Shown: one piece after another, positions 44,501-53,779 of the stretch
Position numbering within the stretch: position 1 is the stretch's first letter
Layout of the letters: each line of letters opens with the position of its first letter
Source of the DNA: Rhyzopertha dominica
Taxonomy: Eukaryota; Arthropoda; Insecta; Coleoptera; Bostrichidae
NCBI GenBank assembly: GCA_025024175.1
Contig: QCXZ01000047.1
Location: 62,001 to 126,000 of the forward strand
Length of the DNA: 64,000 nt
Direction of reading: 5' to 3'
Translations under genes and position numbers: made by a program
The notes under the pieces: model-generated
Seen by the model: only the letters and a program-made list of their open reading frames with translations
What the model was told of the DNA's origin: nothing
Databases searched by the model: none

Positions 44501-47500
44501 CAAGCATAATAACAAAATTACGCCTATGCCATGTCGTCTGCGTCAAAACAATCTGTGGGCAGCTGTTTCGGCTTATAAAGCCTCCGCAGCACAGCTATAC
44601 TCCCAACGCAGACAACACTGCATAGATCTGGCTTCCCTTATATACGGCAAACCACCAAAAAGCAACCTATCTACCAACGAACGCATAACGGTAAAGGAAC
44701 TCAACAGCGACAATACAACATCAAAAACAGTCTATCTACAGTCTGAAACGCTTTTTAGGGCTATTATTAATGATTAGTGGTGATATTTCTTAATAATTAG
44801 TTTGTATTAAAAAGTTAAATAAATAAAAAAATGTGAGGTGTTGTAAAGAGCCGAATTATATAACGTCTGTATTGAGGTATTGTTTTCTCAGATGACTACT
44901 TGAATTATTGGACTATTAGGGATCAACAAATTTATCAATGGATTTTTTGACAATTTTATGAACTAATTAGGTACTTACCCTGACAGACTTTGACTCGACG
45001 GTATGCAACTTGAAAAGACACTCTTTATTTGTACTCGTACATATCCATCTTATGTTTATTTCAGTATTCCTACAATTCCGAAATTTTGCCATTTTAATAA
45101 AGCACAAGGATGTTACTACATTCACTAAATATCTTCTCTTTACACTATACAAACTAATGTCTCCAAAATCTTGACAACCACCCCCTACCTAGTACACTTG
45201 CTGGAATATGCAAAATAGTTCTAGGTATTATATATTTTAAATACGATGCTTATCGTGTCGTGCTTTGGGAATTACCTTTACCGTTACCATTCAAACAATT
45301 ATCCCGTTGGTTTTACAACATATTACGAATTAATCAACATGTATAATTACAAGTGTCATCTAAATACACTTGTTAAGTTCACCCAAAAAATCTCTCTTTT
45401 TTAGTCACTTTGGATTTTGAATATCTAAAATAGTATACAAAATCTTTTTATCGATATATAGTAGTGTTCTACGTATTTAGCTTCACCAAGATAAATAAAA
45501 TTTCTAGGTAGCAAGGCTAAGTGCTAATAAGAAAACTGCGTAAAATTTCAAATGTAGTTCGACGTCTGCATATGTGCTGTTCTGTCAGCTAATCCGCCAG
45601 TAAAGTTGACTCGCCATCGTTCTCAAGTCCTTCCGAGTGTAAAAGTAATCCTAACGTTTTAGTCCTGGCCACCACGCCTGTCGAACCACGACTCTATAAT
45701 ATTAAAAAAAAACACTGTTCTTTAAGATATTTGAATACGTAGTTGTTGTAACAATAAACGTTCTAAGAAGTAGAGACCTACAAGACAAGCAATATTAGTA
45801 TACTTAATTATCAACAGTTGTCTCTCGCATGCAGATTTTCAAGTTTTCTTACTAAGTTTTTTTGCGCGGACAGCACTGGCCGGAAGACAGAGCTTGGCCA
45901 GCCTCGTGTATAGGCAGACCTTTAGTTCAACTATAACAAAAGTTCCTAACGTTAACGCCAATAATTTACTTTGTGCCAGCGTCTCCAATCACGTACGTGC
46001 CTGAAGGGTTGTTTCAGCTAAATTTGTAATTCGTTACTTGCAGGATATATCGTAACTATCTAAGCATTTATCTTTTCGACCCGTTACGTTACCTAAAAAG
46101 AGACACCCTCGAAAAGAGGTGAGTTAAAAGTTTTCTCTAAAGATAGTTTTCACAAAGACGCCCTTTGGCGCTTGCAGGGTTTCTTTTATACTGAGGAGCA
46201 ATTACCTGGACGTTACTGGTATTTGTGCCTGTTGCTTGAGTAATAATAAAATTTGGAGACGCTGAAACACAACAACGGGCAAGGGACTGGAGGTCAGCGC
46301 AGTAGCACCTGTCAGAGCGAGAATTATCCCGGAACCAACCTCGAAGGGCACCGTCTAACAGGCCAGATATTTTCTTTGCATATACTTAATCAAATTCACG
46401 TTTCATATATAAATGAAAAAAAGTCACTGTCCAATTTATTTTAAATATGAACCAAATAGTACTATTTCGGGCCAAGATCTTGTAACTAGTGATATTTTTT
46501 TGCCAATATATACACAGTTAAAATAGTCATCAATTGCTTAATTTCACAAACGCTTGGTTTCGCAGTTTCACCAAGCGCGATGCTTTATAACTGTGTGGCG
46601 CCCTTAAATTCATTTATTTTATTAAACTTAAAAACGACCCACGGCCCGTGTCCGACTAATAAAGAGCAGCCGATCAAAAGTAGTTGTGTGAGAGGTTACA
46701 TTGTGTATGCCAAGGACTAAAACTATATTATCCTATTGCATTAAAGTGATCCGATGTCAATCTCTTTCAGTGGTCGCAACGTATAAGGAGCCCCTAAAGA
46801 GTTGGATAGACAATTTATATGGGCCAACTGGAGTTGTAGTAGGAGCTGGAACAGGCGTGCTGAGGTCCTTGCACTGCGACAAAGAATGTGTTGCAGATTT
46901 AGTCCCAGGTGACATGGTAATTAACGGGATCATAGCAGCATCATACAAAAAATCGCTGCAAAAGTAAGCAATACAAAATATATCATATCATATTCTTGAA
47001 AAAGTTTTCAAGAACTAGTTTTATGTTCACATATAGCAACATATCAGATATAGAAAGCTAAACATCATATCAATAAAAAATCAGGCTCATGACCACTCAG
47101 TAATAAACTTATTATAAGCTATCAGAGATTTTACGTACTTAGAACATAATTTCAACTTGTTTATTTAAGATAATAATTTTTAAAAGAGAGATTGTTTTTA
47201 GTGATTAATGAAAATATCAGTAGTATTAATTATGACTTAAAATATATACCGTTGTATTATTATACTCGTAGATTCTTTATATAATCAGGGCGTCGGTCGC
47301 AATAAATAACAAATCCTTTTAATTTAACAGGATCACAGAAACAACAGAGGAACCAAAACCAACAAATTAATTCTAACGTTAAGGGAAATTACATTTAAAA
47401 AATAATAAGATAATTATGCCAAATTGACAAACCATATAAATAATAGGTATAACTTCGATCAATTTCGATGACATGAAGCATGCAAGTAGGTACAACGACG

Positions 47501-50247
47501 GTTTATTAATATGTTACATTACCAGAAACCGTCGTTTTTTCAAATTTATTTCTTTATCTAAAATTGTGGAATCTTCAAAATTGAAACAATGATTAAAAAT
47601 TGCATATGTTGTTTTTCCATTTATAACGTCTCTATTGTGTTCTTTTAGTCTCCTATTCAAATGTCTACAAGTCTGTCCAACATAAACGGACTGACAATTA
47701 CATTTAATTATATAAACAATGTTTGTAAGATATCCAATTTTAGTTTTTGATTTTAATTTTGAAAATAAATCCCCAACTCTAATCAGATGGTAATTTACTT
47801 AATGTGAATTTTAAAGCCAAAATTAAATTAATTTTTATTTTGAAGTTATGATACGAATGAAAATTTAGATATCTGCCTGAAGATGTTGGTTTAATGTACC
47901 AGTCCATTGTAATAACATTTTCAGAATTTCCTATTAACAATGTGTCTAAAGAAGTGTCGTCAGTTTCCTTTTAAAGTGTGTGTGTAATGATTATATTGAT
48001 TAAAGACTGTTAGTAATTCTTCATGTTTCTGGAAATGGTACGTATTAATAAACAGATCAAATAGTATAAATAAAAGAAGTGATATAAACAATTTATCAAA
48101 AATTTACACCTATTTACTCCATTATATAAATGTCCGTGTTTTTTAATCACCGCCGTTGTACCTGCTTGCATGCTTCATGTCATCGAAATTGATCAAGTTA
48201 TACCTATTACTTGTATGTTTTGTCAATTTGGCATAATTATCTACGCTAATTTTGTGTGTCCCAACCCCAGCAACTGCTTTCCATTAAAAACGATTTTTAA
48301 GTTTCCATATTGTGAGGATAGTGTTGAAAAGCCTTTCATCATAACGATCTCATAATCTTAAATTTCCAGTGAGTAAACAATTTCATTGACAATTTAGAAT
48401 AGTAGATTGTTTAAAAGTGTTTTGTACCTAATAGTGGTTAACAAATTGTAGATGTCATGAAGAAGACTAATAAAAGTCGCAAGCTTGACGCTGAAAAAAA
48501 TATTCCTTTATCGAATTATCACAAGGTCAAATAGTCTAAAACATCTAGAACTATTTACGACTACGACCGCTATCTATTTTTAATTAGTATATAAGTTGGA
48601 ATTTAGATGGCAATGCCATCTGTCACCATTACACTAAAATGATGACAAAGCCACCTAGCTGCCATTATGGGAACTACTTCCTAAAGGAAGTGTCCTGTAG
48701 CCTGACAAGTTGGCATGCACCTGCATACTTCAATTTGACAGTAGGCCTCCACGGCACTTACTGCAAGCGGGCAAGAACTGACATACTTTAAAATGCATGT
48801 CTATGCTGTGCTGTCTGCACCGCAACCAACTGCAGATAGATCTATTTCGCTATCATTATAGCTCATCAGTGCAGTTTAGGTCTAGTACAGCACGGCATAG
48901 AACTGGTTTTGCCTATATACCAAAAGGCTTGGTATATGCAGGTGCATGCCAATTTGTGCGGTCTGCACTAGACCTAAACTGCACTGATGAGCTATAATGA
49001 TAGCGAAATAGATCTACATGCAGTTGGTTGCGGTGCAGACAGCACAGCATAGACATGCTATTTAATGTATGTCGGTTCTTGCCCGCAAAAATTGCCGTGG
49101 GGGCCTGCGGTCAAATTGAAGTATGCAGGTGCAGGCCAATTTGTCAGGCTACAGGTCACTTACATTGGAAAGTAGTTCCCATAATGGCGGCTAGGTGGCT
49201 TTGCCATCATGTCAGTGTAATGCTGACAGGGTATTGCCATCTAAATTCTTACTTACATCATACCAAGCCTTTGGTATATAGGCAAAACCAGATATATACC
49301 GTGCTGTCTGCACTAGACTTAAACTGCACTGATGAGCTATAATGATGCAGTTAGTTGCGGTGCAGACAGCACAGCACAGACATGCTTTTTTATTATGTAA
49401 GTTGTTACCGTCTGTTAACTTTGTACTTTTGTAATTACTTCCGGCAAAGTGTCCGTCGCCCTGATAATTATAATAAAGTATCATTACATACCTAATTATT
49501 GCTCTTGCAATACATCATGTGGTGGAAGGATCTAACATTATGTTTATTGACAAGAATCTAGGCGCCATATAAATATTAACAATAATTTAAATATGAATAT
49601 GGTTATGAAGAAGAATAGTATTCTTTCTTTTCAGAACTCGAGATATTCCTATCTATAACTATGTCTCTTCCGTTGAAAACCCTGTGAAGTGGGGAGATTA
49701 TTTAGAATTAACGGCTAAGTTCGGTTTACTAAATCCTACTGTGATGGCAATTTGGTATTATGGCTTCAAGCTGAATAAGAACGGACTCGCTCACAGGTTG
49801 TACGTTTTTTTGTTACACAACTTTTTGGCTTTGCTCCTTGATACCCTGGCGCTTGCAACCGGAAGGAAACCTCAGTAAGTGGAACTGCAAGACACGTGAA
49901 AATCAACTAATGACCTATGTTTCAGGTTATTCAAGGTTTATAAGAAGATTGACAAATTCTGTCGTGTGATGTGTTACTTCGGCACACAACAATGGACATT
50001 CACTAATGATAACACTCAGGCTCTTTGGAAAGAATTAGAACCACCAGATAGAAGCACGTTTTTCTTCAGCATCAAAGAAATGGATTGGGAGTTCCTCTTA
50101 CAATCTCACTTTACTGGTATTAGAGTATACTTAATAAAGGACAATATGTCTACACTGCCACAAGCTAGAATAAAGTGGAGGAGGTTAAAAAAGAAACTCT
50201 TTCCTAAACCAATGGACTTAATTCATGAGCTATTCATTGCAGGTTAA
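35168..50247 (+). CDS. fatty acyl-CoA reductase (alcohol-forming), seven exons, 536 aa
   Basis: Exons 35,168-35,518, 39,957-40,079, 41,874-42,145, 42,205-42,314, 46,771-46,963, 49,635-49,874 and 49,926-50,247 join in one frame at GT..AG sites. Family members reduce fatty acyl-CoA to fatty alcohol with NADPH at ER or peroxisome membranes, for cuticular wax, pheromone or tracheal lipids. Seen here: Rossmann motif VTGATGFFGK (residues 69-78), IHCAATVKFDE, the YxxxK active site (Tyr258, Lys262 in YAYTKAIAE), FRPSIV, and a C-terminal domain with VSSVENPVKWGDY, a hydrophobic segment LYVFLLHNFLALLLDTLALA, GRKPQ, YFGTQQW and WEFLLQSHFTGIR. The length is normal for the family. No lesion is seen. The start could also be Met16 (35,213) or Met33 (35,264). 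The introns hold many mobile elements but the splice sites are good. Confidence 0.88.
38021..38339 (+). mobile_element. hammerhead short retroelement (HHR-1 copy d), complete, 12-bp target duplication
   Basis: TTATGCTAAATA at 38,009-38,020 and 38,340-38,351 frames a 319-bp insertion. In order: AAGTAAGAATTTAGGATGGC, a near-perfect palindrome (about 38,025-38,182) built on the 'ggcaatgccatctgtcagc' block, TTGGTATATAAGC (TATA-like, about 38,200), the hairpin arm TATGCCGTGTTGTCTAC, the ribozyme, its partner arm GTAGACAGCACAGCATA, and the 3' end GACATGCATTTTAA. It is the best-defined copy and gives the family's ends. Confidence 0.85.
38251..38299 (+). ncRNA. type-I hammerhead ribozyme (copy d), one stem I mismatch
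   Basis: AACTGCA, CTGATGA (38,258-38,264), stem II GCTGT/ACAGC, GAAA (38,279-38,282), AUC site at 38,290-38,292, then TTCAGTT. The second base of the return strand is T instead of G, so one stem I pair next to the cleavage site is lost. It is sense to the reductase pre-mRNA. Confidence 0.75.
39697..39796 (-). CDS. isolated exon candidate of an unknown gene, antisense in reductase intron 1
   Basis: On the minus strand a GTAG acceptor precedes 100 bp ending at a consensus donor (AAT, then GTAAGT at 39,696-39,691). The open frame reads LRYDGTAALYKNLVDGSSGM and then IRCDTFVLPSIA. The segment is clearly GC-richer than the intron around it. I do not recognise the protein. No partner exon was found within the intron, so it may be part of a gene extending over the reductase locus, or a relic. 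Confidence 0.35.
39957..40079 (+). CDS. reductase exon 2
   Basis: 41 codons, phase 0 on both sides. Long T-rich tract before the TTTAG acceptor and a GTACGG donor. Encodes KQKICGIEGDIGLPYLGI, the usual GD....LG block. Confidence 0.8.
40380..41110. repeat. foldback repeat R-C, copy 2
   Basis: 40,390-40,800 and 40,840-41,080 are inverted versions of each other (for example 'ataaataataaaactgtgt' against 'acactgttttattatttat'). The left arm also matches 6,690-7,160. Non-coding, probably a non-autonomous DNA element. Confidence 0.55.
41388..41645. repeat. foldback MITE with about 100-bp arms
   Basis: 'cagtcatttgtttttgagat' and 'tttcaggtaat' on the left match, inverted, 'attacctgaaa' and 'aaaaaacaaatgacta' on the right. 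The centre also repeats part of 41,205-41,265, suggesting an older nested copy. Confidence 0.6.
41874..42145 (+). CDS. reductase exon 3
   Basis: Acceptor GCAG, donor GTAAGT. Starts VDVIIHCAATVKF and ends in ILEKIAP plus two bases completed by exon 4. One N lies just upstream in the intron (41,843). Confidence 0.85.
42205..42314 (+). CDS. reductase exon 4 (active-site YxxxK)
   Basis: Separated from exon 3 by a 59-bp intron. Donor GTACGT. Carries YAYTKAIAE and FRPSI. Confidence 0.85.
42481..42662 (-). mobile_element. hammerhead retroelement (HHR-1 copy e), internally deleted, 13-bp target duplication
   Basis: TTACCTACCATAA at 42,468-42,480 and 42,663-42,675 frames 182 bp. The family 3' end (AAAATGCATGTCTATG) is joined directly to the palindrome block, so the ribozyme and TATA-like region are deleted. 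The short form still has the duplication, so it was inserted as such or trimmed later. Confidence 0.75.
42676..43479. other. unassigned part of reductase intron 4
   Basis: No gene seen. 43,330-43,440 is GC-richer, with repeated 'cgcgtca' and 'gcaccgc' motifs, and directly follows the Penelope-like remnant on its 3' side. It may be that element's untranslated tail. Confidence 0.35.
43480..44140 (-). pseudogene. Penelope-like element reverse transcriptase remnant
   Basis: Minus strand, from 44,140 down: FDVTSLFTN (first palm motif region), QLDGVTTESPLGPVVANLLV (the Q.DGVAMGSPLSPV.AN block with GSP changed to ESP), YIHDTFLVWSYDE (the YVDD box changed to YIHD, losing a catalytic Asp), FLQHLNTRHPNIKFTME and KDGKLAFLDVLVTRR with SKPTHTDHYLN, a signature of Penelope RTs. 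The tail reads toward VSLPYNRNVKDYF. The GIY-YIG domain does not follow. Multiple frameshifts and the changed YVDD mark it dead. Confidence 0.75.
44181..44324 (-). repeat. Penelope-like pLTR unit with hammerhead-like fold (family HHR-2), copy 1
   Basis: First of two direct repeats about 330 bp apart, directly upstream (on the minus strand) of the Penelope-like RT. It reads GTATATAAGGGAAGCCAG, ATCTATGCCGTGTTGTCTGC, a hammerhead-like core, and a GCAGGCGACATGGCATAG arm. That is the same layout as HHR-1 (TATA-like box, arm, ribozyme, arm), with clear sequence kinship in the arms. Confidence 0.65.
44226..44269 (-). ncRNA. hammerhead-like motif (HHR-2 copy 1), probably inactive
   Basis: Minus strand: CTGAGGA (44,256-44,262, fits CUGANGA), stem II GGCTT/AAGCC, GAAA (44,239-44,242), then the palindrome CAGCTG. 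The expected NUH cleavage triplet is not clear (GCC in the aligned place) and stem I pairing is poor. Confidence 0.5.
44507..44650 (-). repeat. Penelope-like pLTR unit with hammerhead-like fold (HHR-2), copy 2
   Basis: About 90% like the unit at 44,181. The core is CTGCGGA (44,583-44,589), stem II GGCTT/AAGCC and GAAA (44,566-44,569), with CTGTG/CACAG as stem I. A6 is changed to C, so activity is not expected. Tandem head-to-tail repeats with hammerheads are the known start of Penelope-like elements. Confidence 0.6.
44651..46770. other. unassigned remainder of reductase intron 4
   Basis: No gene recognised. 'gtgtggcgccc' at about 46,593 looks like a primer-binding site of an LTR element but has no supporting LTRs. 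Confidence 0.35.
46771..46963 (+). CDS. reductase exon 5
   Basis: Acceptor CTCTTTCAG, donor GTAAGC. VVATYKEPLKSWIDNLYGPT through DLVPGDMVINGIIAASY, the conserved block after the active site. Confidence 0.85.
47398..48245. repeat. inverted repeat flanking a Penelope-like remnant
   Basis: 47,400-47,505 ('caaattgacaaaccatataa', 'gacatgaagcatgcaag') is repeated inverted at 48,145-48,240. The Penelope-like coding remnant is in the loop. Inverted flanks are common in Penelope-like insertions. Confidence 0.6.
47520..48070 (-). pseudogene. Penelope-like element remnant: RT thumb and GIY-YIG endonuclease
   Basis: Minus strand: FLDTLLIGNSENVITMDWYI and KPTSSGRYLNFHSYH (RT thumb), followed after frame breaks by NIVYIIKCNCQSVYVGQTCR and HLNRRLKEH, the GIY-YIG core. 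It differs in sequence from the remnants at 20,275 and 43,480, so at least two Penelope lineages have been in this genome. The catalytic palm is missing. Confidence 0.75.
48828..48876 (-). ncRNA. type-I hammerhead ribozyme, intact core (copy f, left unit)
   Basis: Minus strand: AACTGCA, CTGATGA (48,863-48,869), stem II GCTAT/ATAGC, compensated relative to GCTGT/ACAGC of copy c, loop AATG, GAAA, stem III with GAUC loop, triplet AUC, then TGCAGTT. Predicted cleavage lies between 48,835 and 48,834. Antisense to the reductase transcript. Confidence 0.85.
48977..49025 (+). ncRNA. hammerhead ribozyme with altered cleavage site (copy f, second unit)
   Basis: CTGATGA (48,984-48,990), stem II and GAAA (49,005-49,008) are perfect, and stem I is complementary, but the AUC triplet is ACA (49,016-49,018). 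That removes the U16.1 pair and should abolish cleavage. Confidence 0.7.
49326..49362 (+). ncRNA. hammerhead ribozyme deleted from stem II to the site (copy f, third unit)
   Basis: AACTGCA and CTGATGA followed by GCTATAATGAT join straight to GCAGTTAG. The GAAA and cleavage triplet are deleted. Confidence 0.6.
49635..49874 (+). CDS. reductase exon 6
   Basis: Acceptor TTTTCAG, donor GTAAGT. Begins the C-terminal domain (YNYVSSVENPVKWGDY). Confidence 0.85.
49926..50247 (+). CDS. reductase exon 7 (C-terminus)
   Basis: Follows a 51-bp intron. Ends LIHELFIAG then TAA. A short AT-rich 3' region follows before the Harbinger-type repeat at 50,396. Confidence 0.85.
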
Positions 50248-50811
50248 TGGTATTACACTACATCGTCAAATACTCAGTTCTTCTACTACTACTACGGATT
50301 GTCTACGCTTTACTATCGAACCTAATATCAACCGTCTTTCGATATTGAAGTTTTATCTAATCTATTGCTTATAATTGTAAAGCTACTTTTTTTTGTTAAA
50401 GAGCCGTTTGCCACTATACTTATTTAAGTATTGAAATAAGTTCTTAAAGTTATTATACGGAAACTGAATGCGCGTGCCGTTTCAATACAAGAAATTAGCC
50501 CACGTTCTATTTTATTGTACTGAATGTCCATACTTCATGTTAAAACTGTGCAGATCGATGCGCACTAACCTGTTTTACCATTTATAAACAAAACGTTCAT
50601 AGAACCTACACAATAAACAGGGTTGTGAGATTAGGCAGCTTTGTACTGATATCGGCGAAATAAACTTTTGAATAGTGGCTATCTGTTACTTTGGGCTGAC
50701 TTCCTACTACCAGCTAATTAATACATCAACATGAAATGCAGTTTTAGGCCTCTTAAAATATGTATATTGGTGTGAGTACACTTTTGACAACCCCGGGAAC
50801 GTGATGTATTG

Positions 50812-51066
50812 TCATGCTTTTGTAAATAAAACGGAAGGAATGCTTTCACGGAATTGTGTACCTTGTTTCCCTATTTTGTTATGGACAAGTTCAAACAATT
50901 TTTCAAATGAAGCATTGTTCATTGGTAGAAAATTTTTATGTGCTGCTGAATCTTCTATTAGCAGCTCTTCTTTCAGCACATTTAAGAAGCCATGAACAAT
51001 TATTCTTCTTGCAATATCATTGTTAGTATCAACGCTAATGCATTTAATAATTTTTTTTTCAGTCAA
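50812..51066 (-). pseudogene. Harbinger-type nuclease N-terminal fragment
   Basis: RRIIVHGFLN, then NVLKEELLIEDSAAHKNF, SFEKLFELVHNKIGKQ and GTQFRESIPSV follow the order of HARBI1-type N-termini (R.W.V......G......ELR.D...F..YFRM....F..L...V...I.K..T..R..I). The nuclease DDE part is missing. Confidence 0.6.
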
Positions 51067-51426
51067 TAGGCATTTTTTTAATTTAAATACAAATTGTGGT
51101 AATTTAGGATGAGCACAAACACAAACAACAGCAAAAGTAATTGTTTATGAGTGGGTTACATCTAAGGTCTACTTTTCTCTAGCAGTACAACAGACCTTAC
51201 GTTGCATTTGCTATTGTATAAAGACGGAATTTAATAGATTACAGTTAGATTGGCTTTAGGTTGAGAAAATAACGATTAAAATTACAAAAGGGCGCACGCG
51301 TACGTATTGAAATACTTACTGAAAAGAATTTGTAATTACAAATAGGCCTGTCCACTAAAATTTAATTTAATGCAAATTGTACATCATTATATAGTATACA
51401 AGTCGCTGATAAACTTCCCGTAAACA

Positions 51427-51667
51427 GAACTTCATTTACATTCGTAGTTTTCAAACTATGGCCATCTAAAGTTTCACCGCTCTATCCCTGTGTGGAGGCT
51501 AACATACATCACATGCCCACTCGCTGCCAAGATTGCCGTTTACTTTATACAAGGGGCGTGGCCGACTAGAGTGCATGTGACGTATTACTAGCCCCCACAC
51601 AGGGAACGCGGGCAAATTTCAGATGGCCATAGTTTGAAAACGAGAAATGCAAATGAAGTTTGGTTTT
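51427..51667. repeat. short inverted-repeat element (MITE-like)
   Basis: About 50-bp arms: 'acttcatttacattcg' and 'ttttcaaactatggccatct' on the left mirror 'agatggccatagtttgaaaa' and 'gcaaatgaagt' on the right. Nested in the Harbinger-type remnant just left of the LTR element. Confidence 0.65.
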
Positions 51668-51682
51668 CAAGGTGTTTACTAG

Positions 51683-52567
51683 TGTTAAATGTCAATTTTT
51701 GTATCTGCGTTATTATTAAAATAAAAGGTGTTTTTGTGCGTTTATTAATTTCTTGCTATGTTTAGAATCGCTGTTAATAAGATAAATACTAAAATCGAAG
51801 CGAATGCGTATGCGTGCGATTAATTGTTTTGGAGAGAAATATCAGCGTCGCGAGGAGATGCAAAAGTAGGCAATGAGTATGGATGTGTCATTTTTGACAG
51901 AGAGAAATATTCTTGATTTTGGCTCAGTGAGAGCGAGGTCTTTGGCCATGTTGTGCCTCAGGCAGAGAGAGTAAGGTCTTTGGCCATGTTGTGCCTCAGG
52001 CAGAGAGAGTAAGGTCTTTGGCCATGATGTGCCTCAGGCAGTTTGAAACCCCTAGCGCAGAGTGCCCGGTTAACAGCCGTGGTTCCTTCGAGTGGAGGAC
52101 TTGCATTCCGGGGGGTAATGCAGGATATCTCGAATGACATAGTTCTGGTGGAGAGGGTAGCCTTATTAGGTGCCCCCGATCCGGGCTATTGGAATGCGAC
52201 CCTATAGGCCTTAGGGTGAGCGTTCGGGGAAGCCTCTACTATTTCAGGTTGACACTAGCTAGTTGTTGAAGAGAGAAAACTAACAAGGTATTCATAACCA
52301 CCATTGACTCATGATGTAATCTAAGGGATATACCATGGACAGGATAAGGATGAGGCCCTGGGGTGAAAACCCCTCTGTGAGTCTTAACTGTATCTGTTTG
52401 AGTTTAACGGATGAGTAACTTATGTTTTGTTTTTGCATCTCCCGCGCATATGTGAATCCGCCTTGTCTGTCCACCGGAGTGACCGCATTGTTATGACCCA
52501 CGGATGAAGGCGGTGATAATGTAAGTTTTTCTTGATTATTCCCGCATTAGTTTTTCTATGTTTTTCA
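51683..52567 (+). repeat. 5' LTR of element A
   Basis: TG...CA ends. Contains three tandem copies of a 41-bp unit around 'ctttggccatgttgtgcctc' (about 51,938-52,040) and an AATAAAAGG-like signal near its start. Confidence 0.75.
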
Positions 52568-52574
52568 TTCAGGT

Positions 52575-52920
52575 GTGGGGTCAAACAATCGGTTCACAGA
52601 TTCGGTGAGATGAATTCAAAAAGTTTAAGCACGTTTTATCGCAGCGCAGTGGTTTGACAAATTATAGTTTGTCGTAATTATAATTGGTGGTCAAACAATC
52701 GGTTCACAGATTCGGCGAGATGAATTCAAAAAGTTTAAGCACGTTTTATCGCAGCGCAGTGGTTTGACAAATTATAGTTTGTCGTAATTATCATTGGTGG
52801 TCAAACAATCGCTTCACTGATTCGATGAGATTAATAATAACGTATTCAACATTTTTAGCACGTTTTGTCGCAGCGCAGTGGTATGACAAGTTATCGTTTG
52901 TCGTAATTATAATTAGTGGT
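52575..52920 (+). repeat. leader tandem repeat, three 110-bp units
   Basis: Units start at 52,581, 52,691 and 52,801 ('tcaaacaatcg'). Each contains 'tatcgcagcgcagtgg' and the hairpin GACAAATTATAGTTTGTC. The third has an insertion. A CATCATCAA microsatellite follows at 53,081-53,134. Confidence 0.8.
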
Positions 52921-53279
52921 TAAGCGGCGGCTGACAGTTTTTGTGCAAAAGACGTTTGTTCAGCAAAGTTCTTGGCCTTAACAGGATCTCTTTTGTTTCG
53001 GCGTGATTATTGGTAGATCTAATACCTCTATCATACATGTTTTGCATATTCTTCATGTTCATGCAAATATGGGTACCCATCATCAACATCATCAACATCC
53101 TCATCATCAACATCATCAACATCATCATCATTTTCCTTCATTTCTTGATGTTTAATAACATCCTATGATAACATTATACAGGCAGTTGCCCAATCGTGTA
53201 ATTATCAAGCCCCGAAGCGCTGTTGATCTTTCTGAAATATTGCGATGAGAATCAACCAAGTACATTTCCTATTTCTTAT

Positions 53280-53560
53280 TTAAAGATAAGGTAATACACA
53301 GCGAGTAGACGTGATCCAGCGATGCTCCGGTTATTTGTGCTTAAAGTGCCCAGTTTATGTGATTTAAATTTGTATTCTGAAGACCTAGAATCGCCAGATT
53401 CTGCTCAGGATAGGTAGCTCATATTCCGCAACAAGAAGTTGTTGAGAGGAACCAATATTTCCATAAGATCATAAGATCTCACGAGGAAGCGCCTAGAATT
53501 ACTAAAACTCTGTAGCTCTGAATTTGGTGCTTGTAACGTATGGACTTAACAGGGTTAAGT
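53280..53560 (+). pseudogene. LINE ORF1 C-terminal remnant in element A
   Basis: Best seen by comparison with the other copy (62,300-62,520). RKRLELLK, SSEFGACNVWT and, in the other copy only, VIVNGRKYSVNSVDDV match the C-terminal end of LINE ORF1 proteins. Element A lacks about 100 bp here. Confidence 0.45.
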
Positions 53561-53779
53561 CAAGTTATTTTTTTATTATGTGTGGCGCGGATTTGTTGCT
53601 ACCTTCAAATTTAATACTTTTCCGGGAGCTACTTCCTGTTGTTAGGTATTAATTGTGCTTTTCTTTAATTTAACAATTAAACAGATTTCAATACAATTTA
53701 GTTTAATTAAGTCAGGTTGTATTTGTTCTCATTTAGAGGTAATAGATATCCTGTACAAGTTTAGCTTATAATTTTTATA

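Larger units (their letters stand above)
48598..49391. mobile_element. hammerhead retroelement cluster (HHR-1 copy f), inverted dimer
   Basis: A left unit in minus orientation, an inverted unit and a further partial unit in plus orientation, about 790 bp in all. Flanks TAGTATATAAGTTG and TATTATGTAAGTTG look like an aged target duplication. It carries three ribozyme copies in different states. Confidence 0.7.

Noticed and set aside
44436..44777. Open frame of 113 codons over the second HHR-2 unit
   Set aside because: It lies across a structured non-coding repeat in antisense and has no family resemblance. Treated as chance.
46590..46610. TGGCGCCC as the primer-binding site of an LTR element
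   Set aside because: No matching long terminal repeats or coding remnants nearby.
51958..52501. Minus-strand frames repeated in all three LTR copies
   Set aside because: They recur only because the LTR recurs, and contain the 41-bp tandem unit. No domain and no codon bias.
52913..53131. Minus-strand frame beginning with many Met residues
   Set aside because: Translation of the CATCATCAA microsatellite.
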